From NCBI RefSeq assembly GCF_000264455.2, contig NC_017957.2, positions 124,001 through 188,000 of the forward strand: a stretch of 64,000 nt of DNA. Direction: 5' to 3'. Of this stretch, positions 1 to 10,653 are shown piece by piece. The stretch comes from Tistrella mobilis KA081020-065 (lineage in GTDB: Bacteria; Pseudomonadota; Alphaproteobacteria; Tistrellales; Tistrellaceae). Numbering within the stretch: the stretch's first letter is position 1; every line of letters starts with the position of its first letter. The notes under the pieces were generated by a model. It searched no databases and was not told the DNA's origin. It saw only the letters and a program-made list of their open reading frames with translations. A program made the translations under genes and the position numbers.

Positions 1-107
1 GCCGTGGCCCTCGCCGCCCTGGTGCTGGGGGAGGCGGTCAGCCTGCCCCAGATCCTGGGTGTCGCCTGCGTGCTGGCGGCGCTCGCCGCCCTTCAACTTC
101 CGAAGCT

Positions 108-1820
<1,713 letters not shown>

Positions 1821-1894
1821 CGGGGGGAGGGTCCCAGGCACGTTGCGGTTGGCGGAGTGACGCGGGAAGAGGTGGCCGTGCGAAGACGGTGTCT

Positions 1895-3864
1895 TCAGGA
1901 CCGGCGGTGTCTTCCGCGCCCCAGCAGCCAGACCAGATACGGGCCGCCGAGTATGGACGCGAACAGGCCCACCGGCAATTGGTACGGGAAGGCCGCCATG
2001 CGCGCGAGCCAGTCGGCGGCGACCATCAGGGCGATGCCGATCAGGACGGCACCGGCCAGCTGGGCCAGCGGCCGCCTGAGACCGAGCAACCGGGCGGCAT
2101 GAGGGGCGATCAGCCCGACGAAGCCGAGCGGGCCGACATGGAGGGCGGCGGCCGCGGTCAGCAGCGCCGAGAGCAGCACCAGGATCCCGCGGGCACGGCC
2201 GACCCTGAGCCCTGCGGCCTGTGCGACCGCGGAGCCGAGCGGCAGCAGGGCCAGAACCCGGCCGGCCAGCCCTAAGGGCAGGATCAGCAGCAGGGCGGCA
2301 CCCGCCGCGATCCAGGCATCGCCGGGGGTGATGGCGGCGGTGGAGCCGGCCAGCCAGCCCAGAAGTTCGAAGGCACGGAAGCCGCCGGTCGCGATCACCG
2401 CCACCAGCACCGCATTGGCGAGCGCCGCGGTGGCGAGGCCGGCGAGCAGCAGCCGTTCGGCACCGAAACCCGAGCGGCCGGCGATCGCCAGGATGAAGGC
2501 GAGCACCGCGGCAGACCCCGCCGCGGTGCCGGCAAGCCGGGCACCGGTCGAGGGCAGGTCGAGGCCGAGCAGCACCAGGGCCAGCCCCAGCCCTGCCCCC
2601 GCCCCACCCCCAGCACATCGGGGCTGGCGAGCGGGTTGGCGGTGACCCGCTGCATGACAGTGCCGGCTGCCGCGAGCATGGCGCCGGCCGCGGCCGCCAC
2701 CATCACCCGCGGCAGGCGCCAGGGCAGCAGGTCGGCGAAGAGCGTGCCGGTGGCGAGATGGAGGCCCTGGGGCCCGCGGCCGAGGGTCAGGCCGGCGAGG
2801 ACCAGCACCAGGGCGAGCAGAAAGAGCCCGGCCAGTGCCAGACGCGGCCGGGGGTGATGCAGATCCCGCGCGGTGCGGTCGCGCATCGGCGGGCGCTCGA
2901 TCATCCGGAGCCGGGGCAGCAGCCAGAGCAGCAGCGGCCCGCCGAGCAACGCGGTCGCGGCCCCCGTCGGCAGGCCGGCGATGCCCCGGGCTTCGAGCAG
3001 CATCACCGCGCCATCGGTCGCCCAGAGCAGCACCGCGCCGATCACCGGGCTCCAGACCAGCTGGCCGGCGGGGCTGCGCGCGCCCGCCGCCCTTGCGAGG
3101 GCCGGGGCCGCGAGCCCCACGAAGCCGATCACCCCCACCTCCGAGACCACCGAAGCGGCAAGCCCCGCCGCCACCGCGACGGCGGCGAGCCGCACCCGGG
3201 TGAGCGACAGCCCCAGGCTGCGCGCGGCGCCGTCATCCAGCGCGAACAAAGTGAGCGGGCGGACGAGCAATGCGCCTGCGATGATCGCGAGGCCGAGCCG
3301 GAGCGCCAGTCCCATGGCCGGCCCCCAGCTCTGCTGCGCCAGCGAGCCGCCGCCCCAGATGAACAGCGACATCATATAGCGGCCATCGGCGAGGATCGCG
3401 GCGGCGGCGATGGCGCCTGCGATCAGCGTGACCATCATGCCGGCGAGCACGACCGACACCGGCTCCAGCCCGCGCCGCCAGGTCAGCGCCAGCACCAGGG
3501 CGACGGCGGCAAGCCCGCCGGTCGCGGCGATGGCTTCGCGCCCGGTCGCAAGCCAGAGCGGCGCATGGATCGTCGCCAGCACCAGCGCCAGCTGGGCGCC
3601 CGAGGCGATGCCGAGGGTGGCCGGCTCCGCCAGCGGGTTGCGCAGCACCCGTTGCAGCAGGGCACCCGAAAAGCCGAGCGCCGCCCCAGCCAGGATCGAG
3701 ACCAGGATCCGGGGCGCCACACCATCCAGGCGGATGATCGCATCCAGCGCCGGATCGGCCGAAAAGCTGCGGCCGAGGGCGAGCGCCGAAAGCAGCGCCG
3801 CCAATGCCGCAACCCCCAACCAGACCAGCGCGCCCGGGTTGAACAGGCGAAGCCGCTCAGCCAT
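1895..3864 (-). pseudogene. fhuB: FhuB-like siderophore ABC permease (double-length), frameshifted
   Basis: Two adjacent frames together encode a fused FecCD-type permease of about 655 residues, the usual length of FhuB. The first frame (from ATG 3864) reads normally through the first half and into the second half up to the SPDVLGV motif. The match then moves to another frame, which continues in register to 1895 with GLGLALVLLGLDLP and later the FVGLIAPHAAR motif. The switch lies in a G-run (C-run on the plus strand) at about 2590-2612, and one extra G would restore the reading. As written the product is truncated. A homopolymer sequencing error is the simplest explanation; a real mutation or phase-variable tract cannot be excluded. 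The start overlaps the fhuD-like gene by 8 bp, so the genes are translationally coupled. Confidence 0.8.
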
Positions 3865-4741
3865 GGGGCACCATGGCGGCGGCGAGCAGGCGGGCGAAGC
3901 GCGCGGCGGTCGGCAGGGCGCCGAAAGGGTTGACCGGGTCGATGATCAGCACGCGGCCCTCGCGCACCGCCGGCAGGGCCTGCCAGAGCGCCGCCTGCCC
4001 CAGCCGGCGCAGCGTGTCGGGCGGCATCGGCCCGATCAGCGCGATCCAGGCCTCGGGCCGGGCGGCCAGCGCCTCGATGCCGACCGGGGCGGTGCCGCTG
4101 TAACGGGTCTCCGCCCCCCAGGCATTGGCGAGCCCCATCCGCGCCGCCACCTCGCCCGGCAGCGAATCCGGCCCGAAGGCGCTGACATGGGCGGCATCGC
4201 CGGGGGTGACCAGAAAGACCGGCCGGCCGCCAGAAGCTGCCCGCGCTGCCGTTCCCGCGGCGGCAATCACGGCATCGGTATCGGCGATCAGGGCCGCGGC
4301 CGCATCGCCCCGCCCGAGCCGGGCGCCGAGGCTGCGGGCCGCCGCCGCGGCCGCGCCATAAGGCGCCACGCCCGGCCGGTGGATCGACATCGTCTCGACC
4401 GGTGCGATGCGGGCGAGATTGGGGTCGGCCCAGGCATGGAAGGCGGAATTCAGGATCAGATCGGGCGCGGCCAGGCGCAGCAGCTCGAAATTGATCGCCC
4501 CGCGCAGGCCCAGATCGGCGACACCCCGGGGCACCGGCGGCTCGACCACGGTTTCGCGGAACTGGCGGAGTTCGGCCGCCGCCACCGGCAGGATGCCGAG
4601 CGCCAGCACGGTTTCGAGCAGCGCCCAGTCTATGACCGCCAGACGTTCGGGCGTGGCTGCCCGCACCCGCCCGCCTGCGCAGACGGCGAGTGCCGCAGCG
4701 GCCGCGACCATCAGCTTGCGACGGGAGAGATCAGCGGACAT
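3857..4741 (-). CDS. fhuD: FhuD-like periplasmic siderophore-binding protein
   Basis: A 294-residue periplasmic binding protein (PBP2/FecB-FhuD class) for hydroxamate-type iron chelates. The N-terminus, from ATG 4741, has a twin-arginine-like start (LSRRKLM) followed by a hydrophobic stretch ending in VRAATPERLAV, so export by Tat or Sec is likely. The body shows the typical RLAVIDWALLETVLALGI and PDLILN segments of the family. It overlaps the upstream ATPase gene by 11 bp and the downstream permease gene by 8 bp. Together with the TonB receptor these genes give a complete fhuA-C-D-B order. The exact ligand is inferred from gene order and FhuD-like features, not from binding residues. Confidence 0.85.
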   Translation of the reverse strand: MSADLSRRKLMVAAAAALAVCAGGRVRAATPERLAVIDWALLETVLALGILPVAAAELRQFRETVVEPPVPRGVADLGLRGAINFELLRLAAPDLILNSAFHAWADPNLARIAPVETMSIHRPGVAPYGAAAAAARSLGARLGRGDAAAALIADTDAVIAAAGTAARAASGGRPVFLVTPGDAAHVSAFGPDSLPGEVAARMGLANAWGAETRYSGTAPVGIEALAARPEAWIALIGPMPPDTLRRLGQAALWQALPAVREGRVLIIDPVNPFGALPTAARFARLLAAAMVPHG

Positions 4742-5528
4742 AGGCGACCGGTGCCCCGGTATCGGGATGCGGGAAAGTGCCCATGGGCAGGCCATAGATC
4801 CGGCCCAGCACATCGGGCGTCAGGATCTCCGCCGGCCGGCCGCGGGCGGCGATGCGGCCCGCCGCCAGCGCCAGGATCTCGTCGGCGAAACGCGCCGCCA
4901 TGTTCACATCGTGCAGCACCATCACCACGGTCTGGCCGCGGGCGCGGGCCTGGTCGCGGATCAGCCCCAGCATGCCGGCCTGATGCGCGATGTCGAGCGC
5001 CGAGGTCGGCTCGTCGAGCAGCAGGGCCGCGGTGTCCTGGGCCAGCATCATCGCCAGCCAGACCCGCTGACGCTCGCCACCCGACAGCGCATCGACCATG
5101 CGGTCGCGGAAACGCTCGACCCCGGTCACCCGCAGCGCCGCCGCCACTTTCTCGCCATCCCGGGCACTGAACCGACCGAGCGCGCCGTGCCAGGCGAAGC
5201 GGCCCAATGCCACCAGCTCCGCCACGGTCATGCCCTCGGCGGCGGGGGTGAATTGCGGCATATAGGCGACCAGCCGGGCGAAACGGCGCGCGTCATGGTC
5301 CCCGACCGGCCGGCCCTGCAGCCGGATCTGCCCGGCCGCCACCGCCTGCTGCCCGGCCAACGCCCGGATCAGCGTGCTCTTGCCCGACCCGTTCGGCCCC
5401 ACCAGCGCATAGACCTTGCCCGCCGCCAGGCCGACACTCAGCCCGTCGATGATCGCGCGGCCGTCGACGGCGATGGTCACGCCGTCGAGGTCATAAAGCG
5501 CCGGGGGGTGGTGGGGCTGATCGGTCAT
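4731..5528 (-). CDS. fhuC: FhuC-like siderophore ABC transporter ATPase
   Basis: A 265-residue ABC ATPase that energises the FhuB-like permease. Walker A GPNGSGKST is at residues 44-52, and the signature LSGGERQRVWLAMMLAQ and Walker B LLLDEPTSALD follow at roughly 145-175. This is the FepC/FhuC arrangement of iron-chelate importers. The start ATG at 5528 has a GGAGA ribosome site just upstream; a longer in-frame extension to 5648 would run into the TonB receptor gene and is rejected. The gene begins 10 bp before the 3' end of the receptor gene, so the receptor and importer form one transcription unit. Confidence 0.9.
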   Translation of the reverse strand: MTDQPHHPPALYDLDGVTIAVDGRAIIDGLSVGLAAGKVYALVGPNGSGKSTLIRALAGQQAVAAGQIRLQGRPVGDHDARRFARLVAYMPQFTPAAEGMTVAELVALGRFAWHGALGRFSARDGEKVAAALRVTGVERFRDRMVDALSGGERQRVWLAMMLAQDTAALLLDEPTSALDIAHQAGMLGLIRDQARARGQTVVMVLHDVNMAARFADEILALAAGRIAARGRPAEILTPDVLGRIYGLPMGTFPHPDTGAPVAYVR

Positions 5529-5538
5529 CTGGTCTCCG

Positions 5539-7773
5539 TCACCAGTCGAGCGACAGGGTGAGGGTTGCTGTGCGGCCAGCACCATAGCCGCATTGATAGA
5601 CACTGCCGCAGCCGCTGACATACTCCTTGTCCAGCAGGTTGACCACATCGACCGACACGCCCCAGCCTGCCCGGCGATAGCGGATCGCGGCGTCGAGCAC
5701 CGTTGAATCCGGCACCTTGAGCGTGTTGGTCTCGTTGGCCCAGCTCTCGCCGGTATAGCGGATGCCGGCGCCCGCGCTCAGCCCGTCGAGCACGGTGGCC
5801 TGAAAGGCGTGGTCGAGCCAGAGCGAGGCGCTGGTATCGGCCACCAGCACCGGCGTCTTGCCGATCAGCGCCGTGTTGCTGTCTTCCGTGATCTCGACAT
5901 CCTGGAAGGTCGCCTGGCCCAGCAGGCTGAAGCCGCCGCCGAGTTTCGTCCGCGCCTCCAGCTCGATGCCGCGCGAGCGGACTTCGCCGCGCTGGACCTT
6001 GTAATTGATGTTGACCGGATCGGGGACCAGGGCGTTTTCCTTGGTCAGTTCGAAGACCGAGGCGGTGAACAACCCGTCGAATTCGTTGGCCATGTATTTC
6101 ACGCCCGCCTCGTATTGCAGCCCCTTTTCGGGCTCGAAGGGCGTGCCCAGCCGGTCGGCGCCGATCTGCGGGTTGAACACGGTCGCGACGCTGACATAGG
6201 GCGTGACGCCGTTCTCGAATTCATAGCCGAGACCCGCACGACCGCTGAACGCGCCTTCCTCCCCCCGATAATTATAGGCATTGGGTGTCCAGGGGCTGAC
6301 ATAGGCGTCATCGGATTTCGTCCAGACCCGGTCATAGCGGCCGGTCAGGGTCAGGATCCAGTTGCCGTCGATGCGCATCTGGTCCTGCAGATAGGCGCCG
6401 AGCTGGTGCATGCTCAGCTCCTGGTCCAGATAGGTGAAGGCGGCCCCCTGAGGCGCGCCATAGACCGGGTCGGTGACGCTGATCGGCGTGCCCCCGCCCG
6501 ACTTCTGGACATGGTCGATCATGTAATAGCGATAGTCGATGCCACCCAGGATCTTGTGGTCGACCGATCCGGTGGTGACCCGCCATTCGGCCTGGTTGTC
6601 GGCGGCGACCGAATTCACCGTGGTCTCGTGCTCGAAGCCGATGCGGAACAGTTCGTTGCCGGGGGCCGTCGGCTCGGTGCCACCGCCCTCATAGGGGGCG
6701 CCGGGTACACGCCAGCCGTAAGGATAGGGGCCGCGCTCGCGGGTATGGACCCGGCTGTAGCGGAAATTCTGGCGCAGGGTCACGCTGTCCGACGCATCAT
6801 GCTCCACCTCCCAGCCGATCATCGCCTGCTGGCGGCGGTAGAGGTCGACATCCTCTTCCCCGTAATAGAAATCGCGCGGGATCCGCCCGAAGGCCGCCGG
6901 CACCACCGAGCCGACATAGGGCCAGAACCCGCCGGTATGGGTCAGATCCTGATCCTGATACATGCCGAGCAGGGTGACCCGGGTGCTGTCGCCCTTCCAG
7001 GTATAGGAGGGGGCGATGACGCCGCGGAAATCCTCGGACTTGTCAGTCTCCCAATGGCCGCCCGAGACCTTGCCGGTCAGGCGGTAGGAGCTGTTCGCAT
7101 CCAGTGCATCGCCGATGTCGAAGCCCAGATAGGCATTGCCCCAGTTGTTGATGCCGGTCTCGACATGGCGCAGCCGCTCCCCCGTCGGGCGCTTGCTGAC
7201 CAGATTGATCAGCCCGCCGACATTGGCGCCACCATAGAGCGCCGAACTCGCCCCCTTCAGCACGTCGATCCGTTCCAGCAGGAAGGTGTCGATCGAATAG
7301 CCGCCGAAACCGTACTGGTAGAGGCCGAGCCCGTTCATGAATACGCCGGTCTGTCCGGCATCGAAGCCGCGGATCATCAGCCAGTCGGTATCGCTGTCGG
7401 TGCCGAACTGCCCGGCCTTCACGCCGGCGGTATAGCCCAGCACCTCGTCGACCTTGTTGCCCGGCAGATCGTCGAGCTGGCGGCGGCCGACCACCGAGAC
7501 CGATTGCGGGATCTCGGTGATCGCGGCATCGGTCTTGGAGCCGGTGGCGCTGCGGCGCGGCACATAGCCGTCGATCGGACCGTTGGCGGTCTGGATGTCG
7601 TCTTCCACCTGCAACTGCGGCAGAACCACGGCCTCGTCGGCTCTGGCCGCCAGCGGCATGCCCGCCAGCAGGGCCAGCAGAGCGACGCTGCCCTTCAGGC
7701 TGCGATTGAACGGGATGCGCCCGTCGAACGGGATGCGCCCCAAGCGGGTCGGAGAGATGCGGTCGGTGCCCAT
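5539..7773 (-). CDS. TonB-dependent ferric siderophore receptor (FhuA/FoxA type)
   Basis: A 744-residue outer-membrane receptor. A signal peptide is visible with likely cleavage after ARA at about residue 45. It is followed by the plug domain (ITEIPQSVSVVGRRQLDD, GYTAGVKAG, LMIRGFDA, ERIDVLKGASSALYGGANVGGLINLVSKRP) and a beta-barrel that ends in an aromatic residue (SLDW), as barrel-assembly targets do. Start ATG 7773 is preferred over the longer frame because it directly precedes the signal peptide. Just inside, RIPFDGRIPFN is a small duplication. A 21-bp palindrome lies 56-76 bp upstream of the start. This gene heads the fhu-like operon, with the AraC gene upstream in the same direction. 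Confidence 0.92.
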   Translation of the reverse strand: MGTDRISPTRLGRIPFDGRIPFNRSLKGSVALLALLAGMPLAARADEAVVLPQLQVEDDIQTANGPIDGYVPRRSATGSKTDAAITEIPQSVSVVGRRQLDDLPGNKVDEVLGYTAGVKAGQFGTDSDTDWLMIRGFDAGQTGVFMNGLGLYQYGFGGYSIDTFLLERIDVLKGASSALYGGANVGGLINLVSKRPTGERLRHVETGINNWGNAYLGFDIGDALDANSSYRLTGKVSGGHWETDKSEDFRGVIAPSYTWKGDSTRVTLLGMYQDQDLTHTGGFWPYVGSVVPAAFGRIPRDFYYGEEDVDLYRRQQAMIGWEVEHDASDSVTLRQNFRYSRVHTRERGPYPYGWRVPGAPYEGGGTEPTAPGNELFRIGFEHETTVNSVAADNQAEWRVTTGSVDHKILGGIDYRYYMIDHVQKSGGGTPISVTDPVYGAPQGAAFTYLDQELSMHQLGAYLQDQMRIDGNWILTLTGRYDRVWTKSDDAYVSPWTPNAYNYRGEEGAFSGRAGLGYEFENGVTPYVSVATVFNPQIGADRLGTPFEPEKGLQYEAGVKYMANEFDGLFTASVFELTKENALVPDPVNINYKVQRGEVRSRGIELEARTKLGGGFSLLGQATFQDVEITEDSNTALIGKTPVLVADTSASLWLDHAFQATVLDGLSAGAGIRYTGESWANETNTLKVPDSTVLDAAIRYRRAGWGVSVDVVNLLDKEYVSGCGSVYQCGYGAGRTATLTLSLDW

Positions 7774-7828
7774 GCCTTGATCCTGTCGCCCTTTGATCCT
7801 GTCGCCCTGGCCTGCCGGCGTGATCAGT

Positions 7829-7849
7829 TGCGAGTGTATATCACTCGCA
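7829..7849. promoter_or_regulatory. Perfect 21-bp palindrome upstream of the TonB receptor
   Basis: Half-sites TGCGAGTG and CACTCGCA flank a TATAT centre, with perfect dyad symmetry over 21 bp. It lies in the 155-bp gap between the AraC gene and the receptor gene. Length, symmetry and position fit an operator. The TGCGA/TCGCA half-sites resemble alphaproteobacterial Fur-like boxes, though the centre is longer than usual. Binding by the adjacent AraC-type protein is the alternative. Confidence 0.55.
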
Positions 7850-7927
7850 GTCAGGGCCGGGCTTGACCGGATCGGGACGGGTTTGAACGTTTTCGCGACG
7901 AATGGCAGCGGCAGGGCATAAAGGTCG

Positions 7928-8821
7928 TCACGAGACGAGATCGCGCCGCCAGGCGGCGGGGGTGGTACCGGCCACCTGCTTGAAGACACGGGTGAAATGG
8001 GCCTGATCGGAAAAGCCGGTGCGGGCCGCCACCTCGGCCAGCGACACCGCCCCCGCCTGCAGCAGATCCTGTGCGCGGCGGATGCGGGCCTGCATCTGCC
8101 AGTGATGCGGCGCCATGCCGGTGGCGGCCTTGAAGGCCTGGCCCAGATAGGATTGCGACAGCCCCAGCAGATCGGCCAGTTCCTGCAGGCGGATGGCGCG
8201 CAGGCAATTGGCCTCGATGAAATCGGTCACCCGGCGCAGCTGGCGGGGGGTCAGCTGGCTGCGCGGCCGGGCCGCCCGGCGCTGCTGCGCCATCAGGTCG
8301 ATGAACAGCGCCGCCGCCAGCCCGTCGCCATAGAGCGCGTTCAACGGATCGGGGCGCTCCACCTCGGTCGCGATCAGCCGGGCCAGGGCCAGCAGCCGGT
8401 CATCGGTGAAGCCCAGCCGCGGCCGCGCCAGCGCCTCCGGATCCACCGCCTCGCCCATGCGATCTTCCAGCGTCGCCACGTCGAAATGCAGATCCAGATG
8501 GCGCAGGCGGTGCGCGCCCACACCCCGGCCCCAGAGCCGCATGCCGGCCGGCACATAGTTCATCAGCCGTCCGGCCAGCCGCGGGCGGGTGGCGGGCAGG
8601 CCCGGCCGCGGGCCGACCAGGAAATCGCCCGGGCCGGTCCGCTCCAGCGCCACGAACAGACGGGGGTGTTCGCCCACATAGGTGCCGCAGGCATCCGGCA
8701 GGCAGTCCACCTCCCAGACATCGGCGACGATGCCCGACCAGCTGCGGCAGCGCAGATCGCCGATCACCCGGATCCCCTCGATCCGGCTGTCCATTCGCGG
8801 GACGAAACCGCTGCCGGCCAT
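7928..8821 (-). CDS. AraC-family transcriptional regulator of siderophore uptake
   Basis: A 297-residue regulator. The C-terminal 100 residues hold the two helix-turn-helix units of the AraC family (IRLQELADLLGLSQSYLGQAF and VSLAEVAARTGFSDQAHFTRVF, ending TTPAAWRR). The N-terminal part is a diverged ligand-sensing domain, as in MpeR/AlcR/PchR-like siderophore regulators. ATG 8821 is chosen because GGGGAG lies seven bases upstream; a second in-frame ATG exists at 8857. It sits directly upstream of the TonB receptor, so activation of that operon by a bound siderophore is the likely role. A Fur-like site lies upstream of its own promoter region. Confidence 0.85.
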   Translation of the reverse strand: MAGSGFVPRMDSRIEGIRVIGDLRCRSWSGIVADVWEVDCLPDACGTYVGEHPRLFVALERTGPGDFLVGPRPGLPATRPRLAGRLMNYVPAGMRLWGRGVGAHRLRHLDLHFDVATLEDRMGEAVDPEALARPRLGFTDDRLLALARLIATEVERPDPLNALYGDGLAAALFIDLMAQQRRAARPRSQLTPRQLRRVTDFIEANCLRAIRLQELADLLGLSQSYLGQAFKAATGMAPHHWQMQARIRRAQDLLQAGAVSLAEVAARTGFSDQAHFTRVFKQVAGTTPAAWRRDLVS

Positions 8822-8875
8822 GGCATTGCTCCCCGGCTGATGCAGTGCTGCACACATCCGGGCAGTCTAGTGCGG

Positions 8876-8892
8876 TTGCAAATCAGTCGCAA
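8876..8892. promoter_or_regulatory. Fur-like box upstream of the AraC regulator
   Basis: The 17-bp imperfect palindrome TTGCAAATCAGTCGCAA has matching outer arms (TTGC/GCAA) and six of eight pairs matched. It resembles Fur-family boxes of alphaproteobacteria and lies about 55 bp upstream of the AraC start. Iron repression of the regulator is inferred from position and gene content. Confidence 0.45.
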
Positions 8893-8917
8893 GTGTGCCG
8901 GGCAAGCGCGGGCGGCG

Positions 8918-9622
8918 TCATCCCTCGGCGTCGAAACGCGGGAACAGGACGTTGTTTTCCAGATGGATGTGATCCATCAGCTCGGCGACGAAATGGCCGA
9001 GGCCCAGATAGAGCGCGGTCCAGGAACGGCAGGCGCCGGGCGGGGGCGTGAAGCCGCCGGTCATCGCCTCCAGCCGGCGGATCTGCTCGCCGTGATCGTC
9101 GTGTTCCTCGCGCATGACACGCACCGGCTGTGCAACCATGGCCGAGGCGGAGCGGCGCATGGCGGGGAAGAGGATCAGCTCCTCCTTCTTCATATGCATC
9201 TCCAGCAGCCCGGCGGTTTCCCGCAGCAGATCGGCCAGGCCGACCGGCAGGGCGGGGTTGCCGGCATGCACCCGCTCCACCTTCTGTGACAGCAGGATCA
9301 GCTCGGGCAGGTCGCGGCGGTGGGCCTCGTGATAGCAGACCAGGATATGGTCGATCAGCGCGCCGGTTTCGATCGCCGCGGCCGGCACCTCGTCGGGCTC
9401 CAGCCCGGCCAGCCCGGCTTCGATTTCGTCCAGTGCCGCCTCGATCTCGTCCAGCGGCGCCCCGCGCCGTGCGGCGGCTTCCGCCAGCGGCACATCGCCG
9501 CCACAGCAGAAATCCAGCCGATGGCGGCGGAACACCGCGGTGGCACCCGGCAAAGTGGCGGCAATCTCGCCGACGGTGCGGCCGCGGAAGGCGATGGCGG
9601 GTGCGTGATCGGTGAGGGACAT
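8918..9622 (-). CDS. ytfE: Iron-sulfur cluster repair di-iron protein (RIC/YtfE/ScdA)
   Basis: A 234-residue protein that repairs Fe-S clusters damaged by nitric oxide or oxidants. The N-terminal ScdA_N segment carries the paired cysteines in RRHRLDFCCGG. The C-terminal hemerythrin-like four-helix domain shows the metal ligands: His in IDHILVCYHEAHR, His/Glu in MHMKKEELILFP, His in MREEHDDHGEQ, and His/Glu in LMDHIHLENNVLFPRF. ATG 9622 is preceded by GGAGG at good spacing; an upstream in-frame ATG at 9670 lacks this. An NsrR-like operator lies 50-72 bp upstream, which fits nitric-oxide control. It is cytoplasmic and appears monocistronic. Confidence 0.92.
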   Translation of the reverse strand: MSLTDHAPAIAFRGRTVGEIAATLPGATAVFRRHRLDFCCGGDVPLAEAAARRGAPLDEIEAALDEIEAGLAGLEPDEVPAAAIETGALIDHILVCYHEAHRRDLPELILLSQKVERVHAGNPALPVGLADLLRETAGLLEMHMKKEELILFPAMRRSASAMVAQPVRVMREEHDDHGEQIRRLEAMTGGFTPPPGACRSWTALYLGLGHFVAELMDHIHLENNVLFPRFDAEG

Positions 9623-9671
9623 CGGATCATCCTCCGGCTGAACATCTCGTGATCCGGAGTATCCCGCCATG

Positions 9672-9694
9672 AAGATGGATATGAAATATATATT
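9672..9694. promoter_or_regulatory. NsrR-like operator upstream of the RIC gene
   Basis: A 23-bp 11-1-11 element with half-sites AAGATGGATAT and AAATATATATT separated by one G. It matches the layout and much of the sequence of the NsrR consensus (AAGATGCATTT, one base, then its inverse). It lies in an AT-rich island in otherwise GC-rich DNA directly upstream of the ytfE-like gene, a classic NsrR target. Confidence 0.55.
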
Positions 9695-9733
9695 ATAGCC
9701 CTGCGACGATCCGCCCCGCCCCTCGGCCCGCCC

Positions 9734-10591
9734 TCAGCCCAGCTCGAAACTGGTGATGCCGTAGGTGCGGTCGATCGCGATGTCGGGGGCCGGGCCGGTA
9801 TACATGCGCGCGGTTTCGAAGACCGGGGTCATGCCGTGACGGCTGGCCAGCGCCAGTGCTTCGGGCGTGACCGCGGGCGTGTCCAGGAAGACCGGCGCCC
9901 CGGCCGGCACGGCCGCGGTCAGCGCCTGGAACAGCGCCTCGGCCACGGCCGGTCGCTCGGCGAAGAGCGGGCCGATCTTGAAGCCGGTGCGGCAGGGGCG
10001 GATGACGCCATAGCCCTGCAGGCGGCCGTCTTCCACATAGCTGCGCAGCACCGTGCCGGGCTGGTTGATCCAGGCCGAGAGGAACCCCGCACGCGGGGCG
10101 GCGAAGAAGCGGCGGTCCCAGGCCGGCAGGGCCGCGCGCTCGGCCGCGCCGGGGGTGACGATCGCCGGATGCACCGGCCCCGCCACCGTCGCCCGGCCTT
10201 CATGGCGGATATTGCGATGGGCGAGCACGAAGCCCGAGCGGCGGTAATTCTCCTGCTGCGCCACCACCCCGTCCAGCCCGACCAGCCGGCCCTGAAGCCG
10301 GGCCATCAGCGCCTGCCAGATGGCCAGCCCATGGCCGCGGCCGCGCATGTCTGGGCGGACGATGTAGAAGCCGAGGAAGGCGAAATCCGCGCCATAGCGC
10401 ACGCCGGAGATGACGGCGACCGGGGCGCCGTCCAGATGGCCGATCAGGAAGCCTTCGGGGTCTTCGGCCGCGAAGGCGGCGGCATCGTGCAGGCCGGGAT
10501 TCCAGCCCTCGGCCGCCGCCCAGTCCAGCGCCAGACCGATTTCGTCCGGCCGCATCGGCCTGATCTCCAGCATCCCGCCGGGGGTCTGCAT
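9734..10591 (-). CDS. GNAT-family N-acetyltransferase (two-domain)
   Basis: A 285-residue protein with an N-terminal GNAT domain. The acetyl-CoA-binding signature is seen in LGFYIVRPDMRGRGHGLAIWQALMARL (residues about 72-100), and a second half resembles the Acetyltransf_18 domain (RPCRTGFKIGPLFAE). ATG 10591 has a strong GGGAGGG site upstream, so the longer frame to 10657 is not used. It stands between the Fe-S repair gene and the peptide-type ABC operon on the same strand, 62 bp past the ABC ATPase stop, and may be its last gene. The substrate is unknown; detoxification of a transported amine is conceivable but only a guess. Confidence 0.8.
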   Translation of the reverse strand: MQTPGGMLEIRPMRPDEIGLALDWAAAEGWNPGLHDAAAFAAEDPEGFLIGHLDGAPVAVISGVRYGADFAFLGFYIVRPDMRGRGHGLAIWQALMARLQGRLVGLDGVVAQQENYRRSGFVLAHRNIRHEGRATVAGPVHPAIVTPGAAERAALPAWDRRFFAAPRAGFLSAWINQPGTVLRSYVEDGRLQGYGVIRPCRTGFKIGPLFAERPAVAEALFQALTAAVPAGAPVFLDTPAVTPEALALASRHGMTPVFETARMYTGPAPDIAIDRTYGITSFELG

Positions 10592-10653
10592 GCCTGTGCC
10601 CTCCCTCTCGCATTCGTCCCGATGGCAGCTTAGGCTGCTCGTGACGCTGATGG

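Noticed and set aside
2585-2615. Programmed ribosomal frameshift in fhuB
   Set aside because: FhuB proteins are not known to use frameshifting, and no slippery heptamer with a downstream structure is evident; mutation or sequencing error is simpler.
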